A DNA stretch of 26,260 bases from CAYRTD01 sp964426915 (GTDB taxonomy: Bacteria; Bacteroidota; Bacteroidia; Bacteroidales; GCA-2748055). Each line of letters starts with the position of its first letter. Position 1 is the first letter of the stretch. Where the stretch lies: NCBI GenBank assembly GCA_964426915.1, contig CAYRTD010000040.1, positions 1 to 26,260 on the forward strand, read 5' to 3'. Under the pieces are notes generated by a model, which was not told the origin of the DNA, made no database searches, and worked only from the letters and a program-made list of their open reading frames with translations. The position numbers were made by a program, and so were the translations under genes. Below are positions 16,205-23,883 of the stretch, piece after piece.

Positions 16205-16936
16205 CTAAAATTCATAACCCAAACCCACAGATCCAAAATGAAATAATGCAAAATTATATACCTCATTCACGTCAGCACCTCCTTCAAGAAACCTGTAACC
16301 CGCTTTTAGAGAAAAGTTTTCGGTTAGGTAATATCTGCTCCCGAGAAAAAAATCAAATGCCCTGCCAGGACCTCCGGCTAATCCGTCTCCTTCCAGAAGC
16401 ATTTCCCATTTGTCCATCTTATATGAACCATATAGATGAAGCAATGGAACGAAACCCACATCATCCTTTTTTGCATTGCGATCATCAGTACTCAGCTGCA
16501 CCCTTGCATCCCGGATCTTGGCAGTGAAACCCAGCCGAAAAGTCCATTGCGGACTTTTCACAATATCCCTGGCATAGGTAAGCCGGTAACTATTAAATTT
16601 ATAATAGCCATTAATTTGTCCCTGCGGAAACAGAACGTCCTGAAAGCTTATATTGAAATGTCCACTTCCTTCGTAATTAGCATCCAATGGTGCATAAAGA
16701 AGAAAAATGTGATTCTTTTCCGCAAAGGTATAAGCCAGGGTGAGCCTTATGGGGATAACTAATCCCTGTAGTTCAAAGTCTTCCGTAAAGCTAAATTCAG
16801 TGGCAGATGGGGTATTAGGGATCCGGATATCATTATAACCTTCAAAAACCAGTCCGCTCTCTATGCCTAGTTGAAACTGAGAACTGGCAGTTGTGAAGGA
16901 AAAGCCTAAAATAAAAAATAAAATAGATTTTTTCAT
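16205..16936 (-). CDS. Outer-membrane beta-barrel protein, function unknown
   Basis: A 243-residue protein with a signal peptide (MKKSILFFILGFSFTTASSQ, cleavage likely before QFQLG). Alternating polar/aromatic strands typical of a small outer-membrane barrel follow, such as LTLAYTFAEKNHIFLLYAP, YKFNSYRLTYARDI, FRLGFTAKIRDARVQL, HLYGSYKMDKWEMLLEGDG and FSLKAGYRFLEGG. It ends in GLGYEF, an aromatic C-terminal residue as used for BAM recognition. The strand count suggests about 8-10 strands. No enzyme motif was seen, so it is best called a porin-like or structural barrel of unknown role. It appears monocistronic. Confidence 0.8.
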   Translation of the reverse strand: MKKSILFFILGFSFTTASSQFQLGIESGLVFEGYNDIRIPNTPSATEFSFTEDFELQGLVIPIRLTLAYTFAEKNHIFLLYAPLDANYEGSGHFNISFQDVLFPQGQINGYYKFNSYRLTYARDIVKSPQWTFRLGFTAKIRDARVQLSTDDRNAKKDDVGFVPLLHLYGSYKMDKWEMLLEGDGLAGGPGRAFDFFLGSRYYLTENFSLKAGYRFLEGGADVNEVYNFALFHFGSVGLGYEF

Positions 16937-17272
16937 TGGACCAGATTAGAGAGTTTTTACCTTATGCTTAATAATTTCAGAAATAAGTTACATTCTAAGC
17001 GAAGAACATATGTATAATCATTAGAGTAAGGATTAAGCAGGAATAATGTTTTCTTTCCAAAGTCTATTTTATCTTTTTGTAAAATTAATTTGCCTGCTTA
17101 ACATTATTAATTTTAAATATAAGGTGTTATTTATCTGAGGTTTAGTCATGATCTCACCATTGCTATTTCTGGGATTATTTTTACCGGTAATATTCTCTTC
17201 AAATGAACAATTGGAGAATTTTTATTCTTAATAAGAGAAGAGAATAAATTCATTTAAGATTGTAGAAAGTTT
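16937..17272. other. Divergent intergenic region of 336 bp
   Basis: AT-rich spacer between the divergent barrel and CDGSH genes, expected to carry both promoters. No complete consensus promoter was found. A 27-codon hydrophobic frame lies at 17148-17231 but cannot be supported as a gene. A purine-rich AGAAAG about 6-11 nt before ATG 17273 may be the CDGSH ribosome binding site. Confidence 0.4.
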
Positions 17273-17560
17273 ATGAGTAATAAAACAAAACCCCGTATTG
17301 CAGGCTTACGTTCCATCAAGCTGGAAACTGGTCCCGGAACTTATTTTTGGTGTTCATGTGGTAGAAGTTCCAACCAACCATTCTGCGATGGCTCGCATGT
17401 GGGAACCGATTTTCAGCCCATGAGGATAGTTATTGAGGAGAAGAAACTTATTAAATGGTGCTCGTGCAAGTATACAAAAACGCCTCCTTTTTGTGATAAT
17501 AGTCATAGGGAATTACCTGGGTATAAGACGAAGGGGGAAGAAGAGATTGGAGAAGGGTGA
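17273..17560 (+). CDS. Dual CDGSH iron-sulfur domain protein
   Basis: A 95-residue protein with two CDGSH (mitoNEET-type) motifs. The first is C27, C29, C38 and H42 in CSCGRSSNQPFCDGSH. The second is C63, C65, C74 and H78 in CSCKYTKTPPFCDNSH. Each should bind a redox-active, pH-labile [2Fe-2S] cluster through three Cys and one His. The tandem single-chain layout matches the Miner2/CISD3-like class. It has no membrane anchor, so it is soluble and cytoplasmic. Likely roles are electron transfer or cluster handling; partners are not evident from neighbours. The second motif has CDNSH instead of CDGSH, a common variant. The last residues (KTKGEEEIGEG) are a disordered tail. Confidence 0.93.
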   Translation: MSNKTKPRIAGLRSIKLETGPGTYFWCSCGRSSNQPFCDGSHVGTDFQPMRIVIEEKKLIKWCSCKYTKTPPFCDNSHRELPGYKTKGEEEIGEG

Positions 17561-17647
17561 CTTTGAGGTTCCAACAAGAGAGCAGTGTATTCCGGCTTGT
17601 AGTATGAAACAGTGCCACCGGAGTGAAAGCGACGTGGATTTTTTTTC

Positions 17648-17687
17648 CGTCCACACCCTAAGGGTCTAGACCCTTAGGGTGTGGACG
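17648..17687. repeat. 40-bp perfect palindrome downstream of the CDGSH gene
   Basis: Two 20-bp arms without any loop base (centre TCTAGA at 17665-17670). An outer extension, GGATTT before and AAATCC after, is offset by a small bulge. The core ACCCTAAGGGTC / GACCCTTAGGGT is shared with 7206-7265. The run of eight Ts (17639-17646) is on the upstream side for the CDGSH transcript, so it does not form a canonical terminator. Confidence 0.7.
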
Positions 17688-17897
17688 AAATCCGAGGCCT
17701 TCAATTCGCTGAATATCTATCACTTAAAAAAACAACCTTTCCTCCAAATGTGGGAAAATTTCGAAAAATTACATTTTTGGTTAAACATCATTATCCGGGT
17801 AAATTATCAAAGTAATAACGATAAATTCTTAAGGTAAGATAAAAATAAAGAACCTCCATCTGAAGTTATAAAAAGCCTAACTTTGTGTTTGTCTTTA

Positions 17898-17917
17898 ATG
17901 CCCGATATCTGCGTTGC
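17898..17917 (+). repeat. Solo half-module of the dispersed repeat (copy F)
   Basis: ATGCCCGATATCTGCGTTGC matches 5166-5185 in MITE copy A at 19 of 20 positions. The partner box (CTTGATCTCGAACATT) is missing here, so this is a truncated copy. It abuts the gene fragment at 17972-18208. A -7-like TAACTTTG lies just upstream at 17878-17885. Confidence 0.55.
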
Positions 17918-17971
17918 GTTGTTTTTTAAGTGATACAAGGAACAATTTTACGGACTTTGAATCCGCTATAG

Positions 17972-18208
17972 CTCTCCACGACCGCAGAAGCTCAGCAGGA
18001 ACTCCAGTGTAGTGGTTCGGAGCTCAATGCAAGAGTAAGGGAGTGGCTATGGGAGTACAGTCGACGAAACCAGTATAACTCTGAGATCCCGATTGCTTCA
18101 CAAAGGGATCAGTTCGACTTAGTAATTTCAGTTCCCGAGCCTCCACCCCCGGAATACGGGGGCATAAAGCGGAAATTACAAGTTGTTAATTATCAAGGAG
18201 ATGATTAA
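17972..18208 (+). pseudogene. C-terminal fragment of an unidentified gene
   Basis: A 78-codon frame ends in TAA and is blocked upstream by an in-frame TAG at 17969-17971. It has no ATG. The composition is clearly protein-like (LSTTAEAQQELQ, RVREWLWEYSRR, IASQRDQFDLVISVPEPP, GIKRKLQVVNYQGDD), and the DNA is richer in G+C than its surroundings. Upstream, the same frame (VIQGTILRTLNPL) and the +1 frame (NFTDFESAIA) both look plausible, so a nonsense mutation or a frameshift broke it. I do not recognise the parent family. The fragment lies between copy F and the macrodomain gene and was probably left by a deletion or transfer event. Confidence 0.4.
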
Positions 18209-18265
18209 GCTTGTCATCAATAAGTATCGGGATTTCTGAAATCACTGTCTCACTGACTTAAGGAT

Positions 18266-18796
18266 CTAAAAAATTTCGCTCATTTTCCTTTTATACACCT
18301 CATAATCATTTTCACTGAAAAGAACGATTCGGATGGTTTTAACATTTTTAAGCGTCTCCGCATTTTCTTTTATGGTTTTCAGAGCTATCTCAGAAGCTTT
18401 CTCCAGAGGATATCCGAAAGCACCTGTAGAAATTGAAGGAAAAGCAATGGATTCAATTTTTTCCTCATCTGCAATCCTGAGTGCATTACGGTAACAATCA
18501 GCCAGCAACTTATCTTCCGGTTTATTTACCCCATATACCGGTCCAAGACAATGAATTACATACTGATTGGGAAGCTCAAATGCACTTGTAATAACAGCTT
18601 CACCAGGTTTAATGGGGCCAAGAGGCTCGCTCTCCTCCCTGAGCATCGGTCCTGCAGCCCTGTGAATAGCTCCGGCAACTCCCCCACCGGGTTGAAGTTG
18701 TGCATTGGCAGCATTTACTATGGCTGTAACATCATCCTGTTTCACAATATTGCCTTGCACAAGTTCAATTTCAATGTCGCTGATGGTTTTTTTCAT
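18266..18796 (-). CDS. Macrodomain protein (ADP-ribose / O-acetyl-ADP-ribose hydrolase type)
   Basis: A 176-residue single macrodomain. The ADP-ribose pocket is well marked: the QGNIVK start, AIVNAAN (25-31), the catalytic-loop-like GGGVAGAIHRAAGP (37-50), and the second phosphate loop SISTGAFGYP (121-130). This is the MacroD/YmdB class, which deacetylates O-acetyl-ADP-ribose and removes mono-ADP-ribose from acidic residues. The usual GGGGVDGAIH carries an Ala instead of Asp here (GGGVAGAIH), which may lower activity. No signal peptide. It lies 120 bp downstream of the phosphoribosyltransferase gene on the same strand and may be co-transcribed. No ADP-ribosyltransferase toxin or sirtuin is adjacent. 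Confidence 0.92.
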   Translation of the reverse strand: MKKTISDIEIELVQGNIVKQDDVTAIVNAANAQLQPGGGVAGAIHRAAGPMLREESEPLGPIKPGEAVITSAFELPNQYVIHCLGPVYGVNKPEDKLLADCYRNALRIADEEKIESIAFPSISTGAFGYPLEKASEIALKTIKENAETLKNVKTIRIVLFSENDYEVYKRKMSEIF

Positions 18797-18916
18797 ATTC
18801 CTGTTTTTTTAATGGTTCGATGTTTGGATCCATGCATTCTTGCAGTTTCCTGATGATATCACATTCCCGGATTCTCCCCTCATATTCCTTCAAAAGGTAT
18901 TCATTTATGAAAAGAA

Positions 18917-19534
18917 TCAGGAAAAATAATTAACCCTATAATTCAATATGCTTTCAAGTAATTTTTCGCTAATCTCAAAACCATAGTTATTCTTTAAAAA
19001 AGATTTGGCAGCATTCAAATCCTTTTCGAGCATATCTCCCTTGTGCAGGAATTCGAGAACATCTTCGGTCACTGCCCATGGATAGATAAGCCATTTCCAT
19101 TCATGAAGTTTTTTGGCTTTGTAATCTGCTTCAAACTGTGTATTATCTTTCTCGTGCATAACAGCTGTTTTGACCAGTTTGGCTGAATCCAGAACACCGT
19201 AGACCACTTCAAGACTTTTGCCTGAATCATTTACATCATCCACCAGCAAAAGTTTTTTATTGTTGATATTATCAAGATTCTTATTCAGGATCTCTGCTTT
19301 TTCCTGCTTTTCTGCGCCCTTGCTGTAATGCTTTATCTGTATTGAATAAAGCTTTTCGATATTCAGAAAATCACAAAGAAAACGGGCCGGAGGAAAACCT
19401 CCCCTTGCAATGGCAACAATAGCATCAAAGGAATGTGATGAATGAGTTATAATATCCGCCAGGTTTTTGCAAAGCTTATACGTTTCCTCATAGGATACCA
19501 GTTGTGCTGTAAATTCTTTTTTATCGGGATCCAT
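18917..19534 (-). CDS. Type I phosphoribosyltransferase
   Basis: A 205-residue protein with the PRPP-binding motif LLLVDDVNDSGKSLEVV (about 96-111; core VDDVNDSGKS 98-107) and an upstream loop AIVAIARGGFPPARFLCDFL. This is the PRTase fold used for purine salvage (xanthine, guanine or hypoxanthine). It most resembles archaeal-type and Gpt-like enzymes. The hood region does not tell the base. The C-terminal part after WKWLIYPWAVTEDV matches the xanthine-PRTase-like pattern W-x-x-YPW. ATG 19534 is preceded by an AT-rich leader. It is probably cytoplasmic. It may form a transcription unit with the macrodomain gene. Confidence 0.85.
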   Translation of the reverse strand: MDPDKKEFTAQLVSYEETYKLCKNLADIITHSSHSFDAIVAIARGGFPPARFLCDFLNIEKLYSIQIKHYSKGAEKQEKAEILNKNLDNINNKKLLLVDDVNDSGKSLEVVYGVLDSAKLVKTAVMHEKDNTQFEADYKAKKLHEWKWLIYPWAVTEDVLEFLHKGDMLEKDLNAAKSFLKNNYGFEISEKLLESILNYRVNYFS

Positions 19535-19689
19535 AATAAAATTTAAGTTCGATTGCTTAGAAATGATGTCTTTTGTTTTTCAACAAAGCTGAATGAAGGA
19601 AGTTCATGAGCACAGGATCTGAAGGCAACTAATGTTAATCTGTTATCCTGGTGTTGCTCTGTAAATTAATAATTTCTAATTTTCAATAC

Positions 19690-20044
19690 ATGAAAAAAAT
19701 GAATTTACCCGAATTTCTGATTGGCAAAAACCAACATCTTAGTATTGAGAAATTCAGGAAAATGGATTATCTGTCAGTTGATAAGCTTAAAATTTCATTG
19801 AACTGATGATGGAAAATGCGGGACTACATCTTGCACGTATAGCGTGGCTGGTGCAATGCCTGAGCCTGGAAATGCACTAACCGGGACAGGAACAGGAAAT
19901 AATGGAGGAGGTGGCCTGGCAGATGCAGGAAGGCTGGCAGGCTTGGGATGTAAAGTGACATTACATATTCACAAATTTTCACTACATATATCCAATTCCA
20001 ATTTATCAACGCAAAGTTTTTTCAACCAGACCGGCTGCTATTGA
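19690..20044 (+). pseudogene. Frameshifted Cys/Gly-rich small peptide gene, RiPP-precursor-like
   Basis: ATG 19690 opens a 38-residue frame (MKKMNLPEFLIGKNQHLSIE..., then LSVDKLKISLN) that stops at 19804-19806. The +1 frame continues from 19805 as DDGKCGTTSCTYSVAGAMPE and then ALTGTGTGNNGGGGLADAG, open to 20042-20044. Only bases 19802-19806 are free of stops in both frames, so one extra base there would explain the break. The whole resembles Bacteroidota natural-product precursors: a Lys-rich leader starting MKK-x-NL, then a Cys/Gly/Asn-rich core. No modifying enzyme, peptidase-exporter or second precursor lies in the window. The tail after GLGCK is probably not core. Alternatives are a sequencing error or a chance pair of frames. 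No gene was found in 20045-20239. Confidence 0.35.
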
Positions 20045-20239
20045 ATTGGCTGCTGAACCAATAGCCTGCAGACTGGAAATCCGATAACGAAATGCAGGTT
20101 TCTAATGATAAAGATAAAATTGAATACATCCTGTTTCCTTAAACATAAAATCAATACTCTCGCAGCAAGCTGACGAGGCATACTAAAAGAAAGTATTAAT
20201 TATTTCGCACCAGGTTATGGAGAAACAGGATTTCTAAAA

Positions 20240-23200
20240 TCAGCTATTTCTATTTAATGCAGGGTTCCCGGACGGAATACTGAAATAAAATGTACTCCCC
20301 TTTCCCGGTGCAGATTCAAGATGCATTTGTCCACCCAGCATTTCTACATATGCCCTGGATATACTCAGACCCAGACCCGCCCCTTCATATTCACCAATAG
20401 CGTTTAATTCTGCCTGACGAAAACGTTCAAATATTTTTTCCTGAAAATCTTCTGAGATACCAATTCCGGTATCGGAGACAAAAAAGCGAAAGTTTTGATC
20501 TCTGTCTGTAGTATAACCAAATTCTATTTTTCCTGAATTTGTAAACTTGATGGCATTTCTGATTAAATTACTGATTATCTGATTCAGTTTTACACCATCG
20601 GTTTTTATAACAGCCTCAGAAGCCGGAAGAGATTTTTCTGCTTTAATAACCAATCCTTTTTCCCTGACTTCGGCTTCAAATAAAAGATATAAATCATCGA
20701 TGAGTTCATTAACAAATACATCTTCAATATTAATTTCTATATGGCCTGCTTCGATTTTCGCAATATCAAGTAAATCATTGATGATAATTAACATGCGCTT
20801 CCCACTTCTCTGAATTAATTCAATATAAACTTCTTTCTTTTCACCCGTAAGGTCTGGTTTATTGAGCAGACTTGCAAAACCAAGGATTCCATTCATAGGA
20901 GTGCGGATCTCGTGACTCATATTGGCCAGAAATGCAGACTTTAACCTGTCACTCTCCTCGGCTTTTTCTTTAGCCTCCTCAAGTTCAGCATTAATAGCAT
21001 GCAATTCCTGGTTTTTCTCATTGAGCTCTTCATTGAGAGTTTCATATTCTTCATTTTGAGCTGCTATCTCTTCATTCCTAATTTTCAGCTCTTTATTCAA
21101 ACTGAAAAGTTTTTGTTCAATTATCTTTCGTTCGGTGATATCTTCTCCGGAAGATAACGTGCCCGTGACAATGTTTTCATCATCTTTCAGAACGGTATTA
21201 TGCCAGAGGATGGTCTTTCGCTCCCCGGATTTGGTAATCACTGAATTTTCTATTCTGCTGACCGTACTGACACCTCCCAAAATCAGTTTCTTAAAGTTTG
21301 TTTTCACCTTTAGAGTATCTTCTTCCGGCACACAGGTTGAAAACCAGTTTTTTCCGGTTAGCTCACCACTTCTGTAGCCAAGTAACTTATATCCGCTATC
21401 ATTAAGGAGGGTAATTCTCCCCTCTGTATCAAGTGAAATAATTATCTCCGCGGCAATATTCAAATAGTTTTCAGCCTTTTCCTTGCTCTTTTTTAAATCT
21501 TCCCGTGCTTTGATGCGTTGAGTAATATCCCGGATAAGTCCGATATAACCGACAACATGACCTTCCTTGTCTTCCAGATAAAACACATTGGTTTCTCCCG
21601 GAAAAACAGAACCATCTTTCTTTTTGTAATGAACTGTAAATAAGAAGTCTTTTGCCTCTCCTGCGTATTCTTTCAGAGCATTACCCATCTTAGAATATTC
21701 ATCCTCATTTTTATAAAACATTCCAATTGTACTGTTCCTGATTTCCTCAAATGAATACCCGAACATTTCACAAAAAGCCGGATTACACTCTATAACATTT
21801 CTGTCTGAATCGGCAACCAGTATAGCATCCTGGATGGAGGTAAAAAGATTTTTATACTTCTTCTGACTTGCAAAAAGAGCTTTTTCTGCTTTTTTACGCA
21901 CTCTGATTTCATCCTGAAGTTCCCGGGTACGTATATTCACACGTTTTTGTAATGTTCGGGACCACACAAAAAAAGCAATTAGAAATAGCAATGCAGGAAT
22001 CATTATAAAGGCAGTATATCTCAGAAAATCCCTGATTGTGAACTCCGGCTTTTCATAAATCCCCAGCCAACGGGAATAAATCTCATGATATTTCCCGGCA
22101 GCTTTAACGGCGGTAAGGCCTTCACTGAACTTTGACAACATTTCATTATTGCCTTCAGCAACACCAACGCAATATTCCGCAGAGTAAACAGGGTCCTTGC
22201 CTGCTTTTATATTATCCCACTTATTCATTTCCATATAGTAATGAAATAAAACCCTCGAAACCAAAGCGTAATCATAATCACCTTCAGACAAAAGACGGAT
22301 TGCTTCCTCCTGTGAAGAGACAGGAACTAATTCTTCTTCCAGGCCTGCCTGAATAGCCTGTTCATGCATCAGATCTTTTGTTTGCACCAAAACAGATTTT
22401 CCCTGTAATTCCATTATATTACGAGGTATGGGTGTTTCTTTACGGGTGGCAATAACATAACTTATGCTGGTATGGGCAGGGGTCATATCAAAAACCGAAT
22501 CACGCCCATGGGAATATAACAAGCCCTGAACAGCATCTATTCGACCCTCTTTCAGATCATCCTGGATTTTTGGCCATGGGCCAAGTTTAATATTTATTAT
22601 AATGTTCAGTTCTTCTGCAATGGCATGCATCAGATCGACATTAAACCCGGAGGGATTGCCATTCTCATCCAAAAACTCATAGGGCGGAAAATTGAAATCC
22701 CCGCCAACAATGATCCGTTTGCTTTTTCTGTTAACCGATTCCAGAGGTGCAAACCATTTAACCTGCAATCTGCGGTAGGTTCCTTTCGTATTAGTTATAG
22801 CCAAACCCTCATTAAGCAAGCTAAGCAGGTGTGAATTCCCTTCTGCTACCGCAAAAGAAAATTTCTGTTCATAGAGCTGCTGAGGTACTCCAATTATCCT
22901 GAGATTGTTAAGCCGGTTTTGTTTAATTAACTGAAGAGCCAATAAGCGTTGTATGAGCACGGCATCATACTGCCCTTCGGAAAGTTCAGTTAAAGCCTGG
23001 TTAAAAGTACTCCGTGGTATTATATCCGCTCCGGTATTATTTCGGTGCAAAAATTCCTCCACATTATCTCCCTTCATCACAGCTACTTTTTTCTCCTTCA
23101 GGTCATCAATGGATTGAATTGCAGCTTCATCATCCCTCACAATAATTGCTCCCCGCATAGTAATGTAAGGTATGGTGAAGTCGTAGATATCTTCACGTTT

Positions 23201-23527
23201 CTGAGTCCTTCCGACCAAAGGAAGAGCATCGAGTTCACCACGGGCTAACTCATCTTTCAGCCGGTGCCAGAGTCCTGTCCGGAACTCAACAAAAAAACCC
23301 ATTTCTTCGGCAGCAGCCCTGAAGAGTTCAATGGAAAACCCATCAGCCCTTCCTCCTTCATTTATGAAGCAAAAGGGCGGATAATCAATCTCACAGCCAA
23401 CCAAAAGTGTATCGGCAAAGACATTTTCATTATTATCATTCCCAGATCCAAGAGCGTTCGAATAAAACCCGGAGCCAATTAGCAAAATCAGAAAAACTGC
23501 AGCTGTTATTTTTTTATAATCTCTCAT
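20240..23527 (-). CDS. Sensor histidine kinase with two periplasmic solute-binding domains and two PAS domains
   Basis: A 1095-residue protein. A signal/anchor segment (about 8-27) precedes two SBP_bac_3 domains (about 40-260 and 270-490), each starting with the family pattern (VGCEIDYPPFCFINEGG and VGGDFNFPPYEFLDENG). A TM helix lies at about 503-522. PAS domains follow at about 555-670 (YSFEEI) and 685-800 (GYRSGELTGKNW). A coiled coil of about 60 residues leads to HisKA with H872 in FLANMSHEIRTPMNG. HATPase_c has NAIKFT (991-996), VSDTGIGIS (1017-1025) and EGAGLGLSISRAYV (1048-1061). There is no receiver domain. It probably senses amino acids or similar small solutes in the periplasm. The architecture resembles BvgS-type kinases but without the BvgS receiver and Hpt domains. 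No cognate response regulator is adjacent. Confidence 0.93.
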   Translation of the reverse strand: MRDYKKITAAVFLILLIGSGFYSNALGSGNDNNENVFADTLLVGCEIDYPPFCFINEGGRADGFSIELFRAAAEEMGFFVEFRTGLWHRLKDELARGELDALPLVGRTQKREDIYDFTIPYITMRGAIIVRDDEAAIQSIDDLKEKKVAVMKGDNVEEFLHRNNTGADIIPRSTFNQALTELSEGQYDAVLIQRLLALQLIKQNRLNNLRIIGVPQQLYEQKFSFAVAEGNSHLLSLLNEGLAITNTKGTYRRLQVKWFAPLESVNRKSKRIIVGGDFNFPPYEFLDENGNPSGFNVDLMHAIAEELNIIINIKLGPWPKIQDDLKEGRIDAVQGLLYSHGRDSVFDMTPAHTSISYVIATRKETPIPRNIMELQGKSVLVQTKDLMHEQAIQAGLEEELVPVSSQEEAIRLLSEGDYDYALVSRVLFHYYMEMNKWDNIKAGKDPVYSAEYCVGVAEGNNEMLSKFSEGLTAVKAAGKYHEIYSRWLGIYEKPEFTIRDFLRYTAFIMIPALLFLIAFFVWSRTLQKRVNIRTRELQDEIRVRKKAEKALFASQKKYKNLFTSIQDAILVADSDRNVIECNPAFCEMFGYSFEEIRNSTIGMFYKNEDEYSKMGNALKEYAGEAKDFLFTVHYKKKDGSVFPGETNVFYLEDKEGHVVGYIGLIRDITQRIKAREDLKKSKEKAENYLNIAAEIIISLDTEGRITLLNDSGYKLLGYRSGELTGKNWFSTCVPEEDTLKVKTNFKKLILGGVSTVSRIENSVITKSGERKTILWHNTVLKDDENIVTGTLSSGEDITERKIIEQKLFSLNKELKIRNEEIAAQNEEYETLNEELNEKNQELHAINAELEEAKEKAEESDRLKSAFLANMSHEIRTPMNGILGFASLLNKPDLTGEKKEVYIELIQRSGKRMLIIINDLLDIAKIEAGHIEINIEDVFVNELIDDLYLLFEAEVREKGLVIKAEKSLPASEAVIKTDGVKLNQIISNLIRNAIKFTNSGKIEFGYTTDRDQNFRFFVSDTGIGISEDFQEKIFERFRQAELNAIGEYEGAGLGLSISRAYVEMLGGQMHLESAPGKGSTFYFSIPSGNPALNRNS

Positions 23528-23584
23528 TTTCCGGATTTATTTCCTGAAAAGAAATACAAAATTTAATACTTTAAGACTACTAAG

Positions 23585-23692
23585 CTGTGTTATTCGTAAA
23601 AATGTATAATACAACATAAATATTTTTATATCAACACAATACTAATATGTATGAAAAAAACTAATTTATTTCATTTTTTACGAATAATACAG
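23585..23692. repeat. Inverted-repeat element of about 108 bp upstream of the large kinase
   Basis: CTGTGTTATTCGTAAAAATG (23585-23604) is inverted at 23672-23692 as CATTTTTTACGAATAATACAG, with one mismatch and one indel. The 67 bp between are very AT-rich and non-coding. The flanks, CTAAG before and GCTAAAG after, hint at a short duplication, but not clearly. It could be a small MITE or an operator/stem structure in the kinase leader region. Confidence 0.45.
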
Positions 23693-23815
23693 GCTAAAGA
23701 ACGTACATTTTTTTTAATGTGCAAAATGTGAAGAAAGATGGAGAGACAAATATTTCTCACTGTCAGAAGTGGTATTTCGCGAAGTCACGCTTAATATTAA
23801 TCCTGAATGAGTATT

Positions 23816-23836
23816 TTGGACATTATGGACAGACAC
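23816..23836 (-). repeat. Solo terminal end of the MITE family (copy C)
   Basis: TTGGACATTATGGACAGACAC is identical to the last 21 bases of copy B (14797-14817) and matches the left end of copy A in reverse. It is followed by TAATTA, the same 6 bases that flank copy A. No matching opposite end was found within the preceding 300 bp, so it is a truncated copy. Confidence 0.6.
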
Positions 23837-23847
23837 TAATTATACAT

Positions 23848-23878
23848 TTTGTATTATACTAAAAGTTTTATACCTTTG
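23848..23878 (+). promoter_or_regulatory. Consensus Bacteroidota promoter for the P-loop ATPase gene
   Basis: TTTG (23848-23851), a 19-nt spacer and TACCTTTG (23871-23878) match -33 TTTG / -7 TAnnTTTG exactly. ATG is at 23884, only 5 nt after the -7 box, so the transcript would be leaderless or nearly so. The -33 box lies 12 nt from the end of MITE copy C. Confidence 0.65.
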
Positions 23879-23883
23879 GTAAT

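Noticed and set aside
17148..17231. A 27-residue hydrophobic frame upstream of the CDGSH gene (MISPLLFLGLFLPVIFSS start).
   Set aside because: It could encode a tiny membrane peptide, but there is no independent support such as a promoter, spacing or conservation.
17648..17687. Rho-independent terminator of the CDGSH gene.
   Set aside because: The T-run is upstream of the stem in the direction of transcription and A residues follow it, so the canonical stem-plus-U-tract is absent.
20100..20242. A second peptide-like frame after the RiPP-like gene, ending in the kinase 3' end.
   Set aside because: Under 30 codons, no start codon, and it overlaps the stop region of the large kinase.
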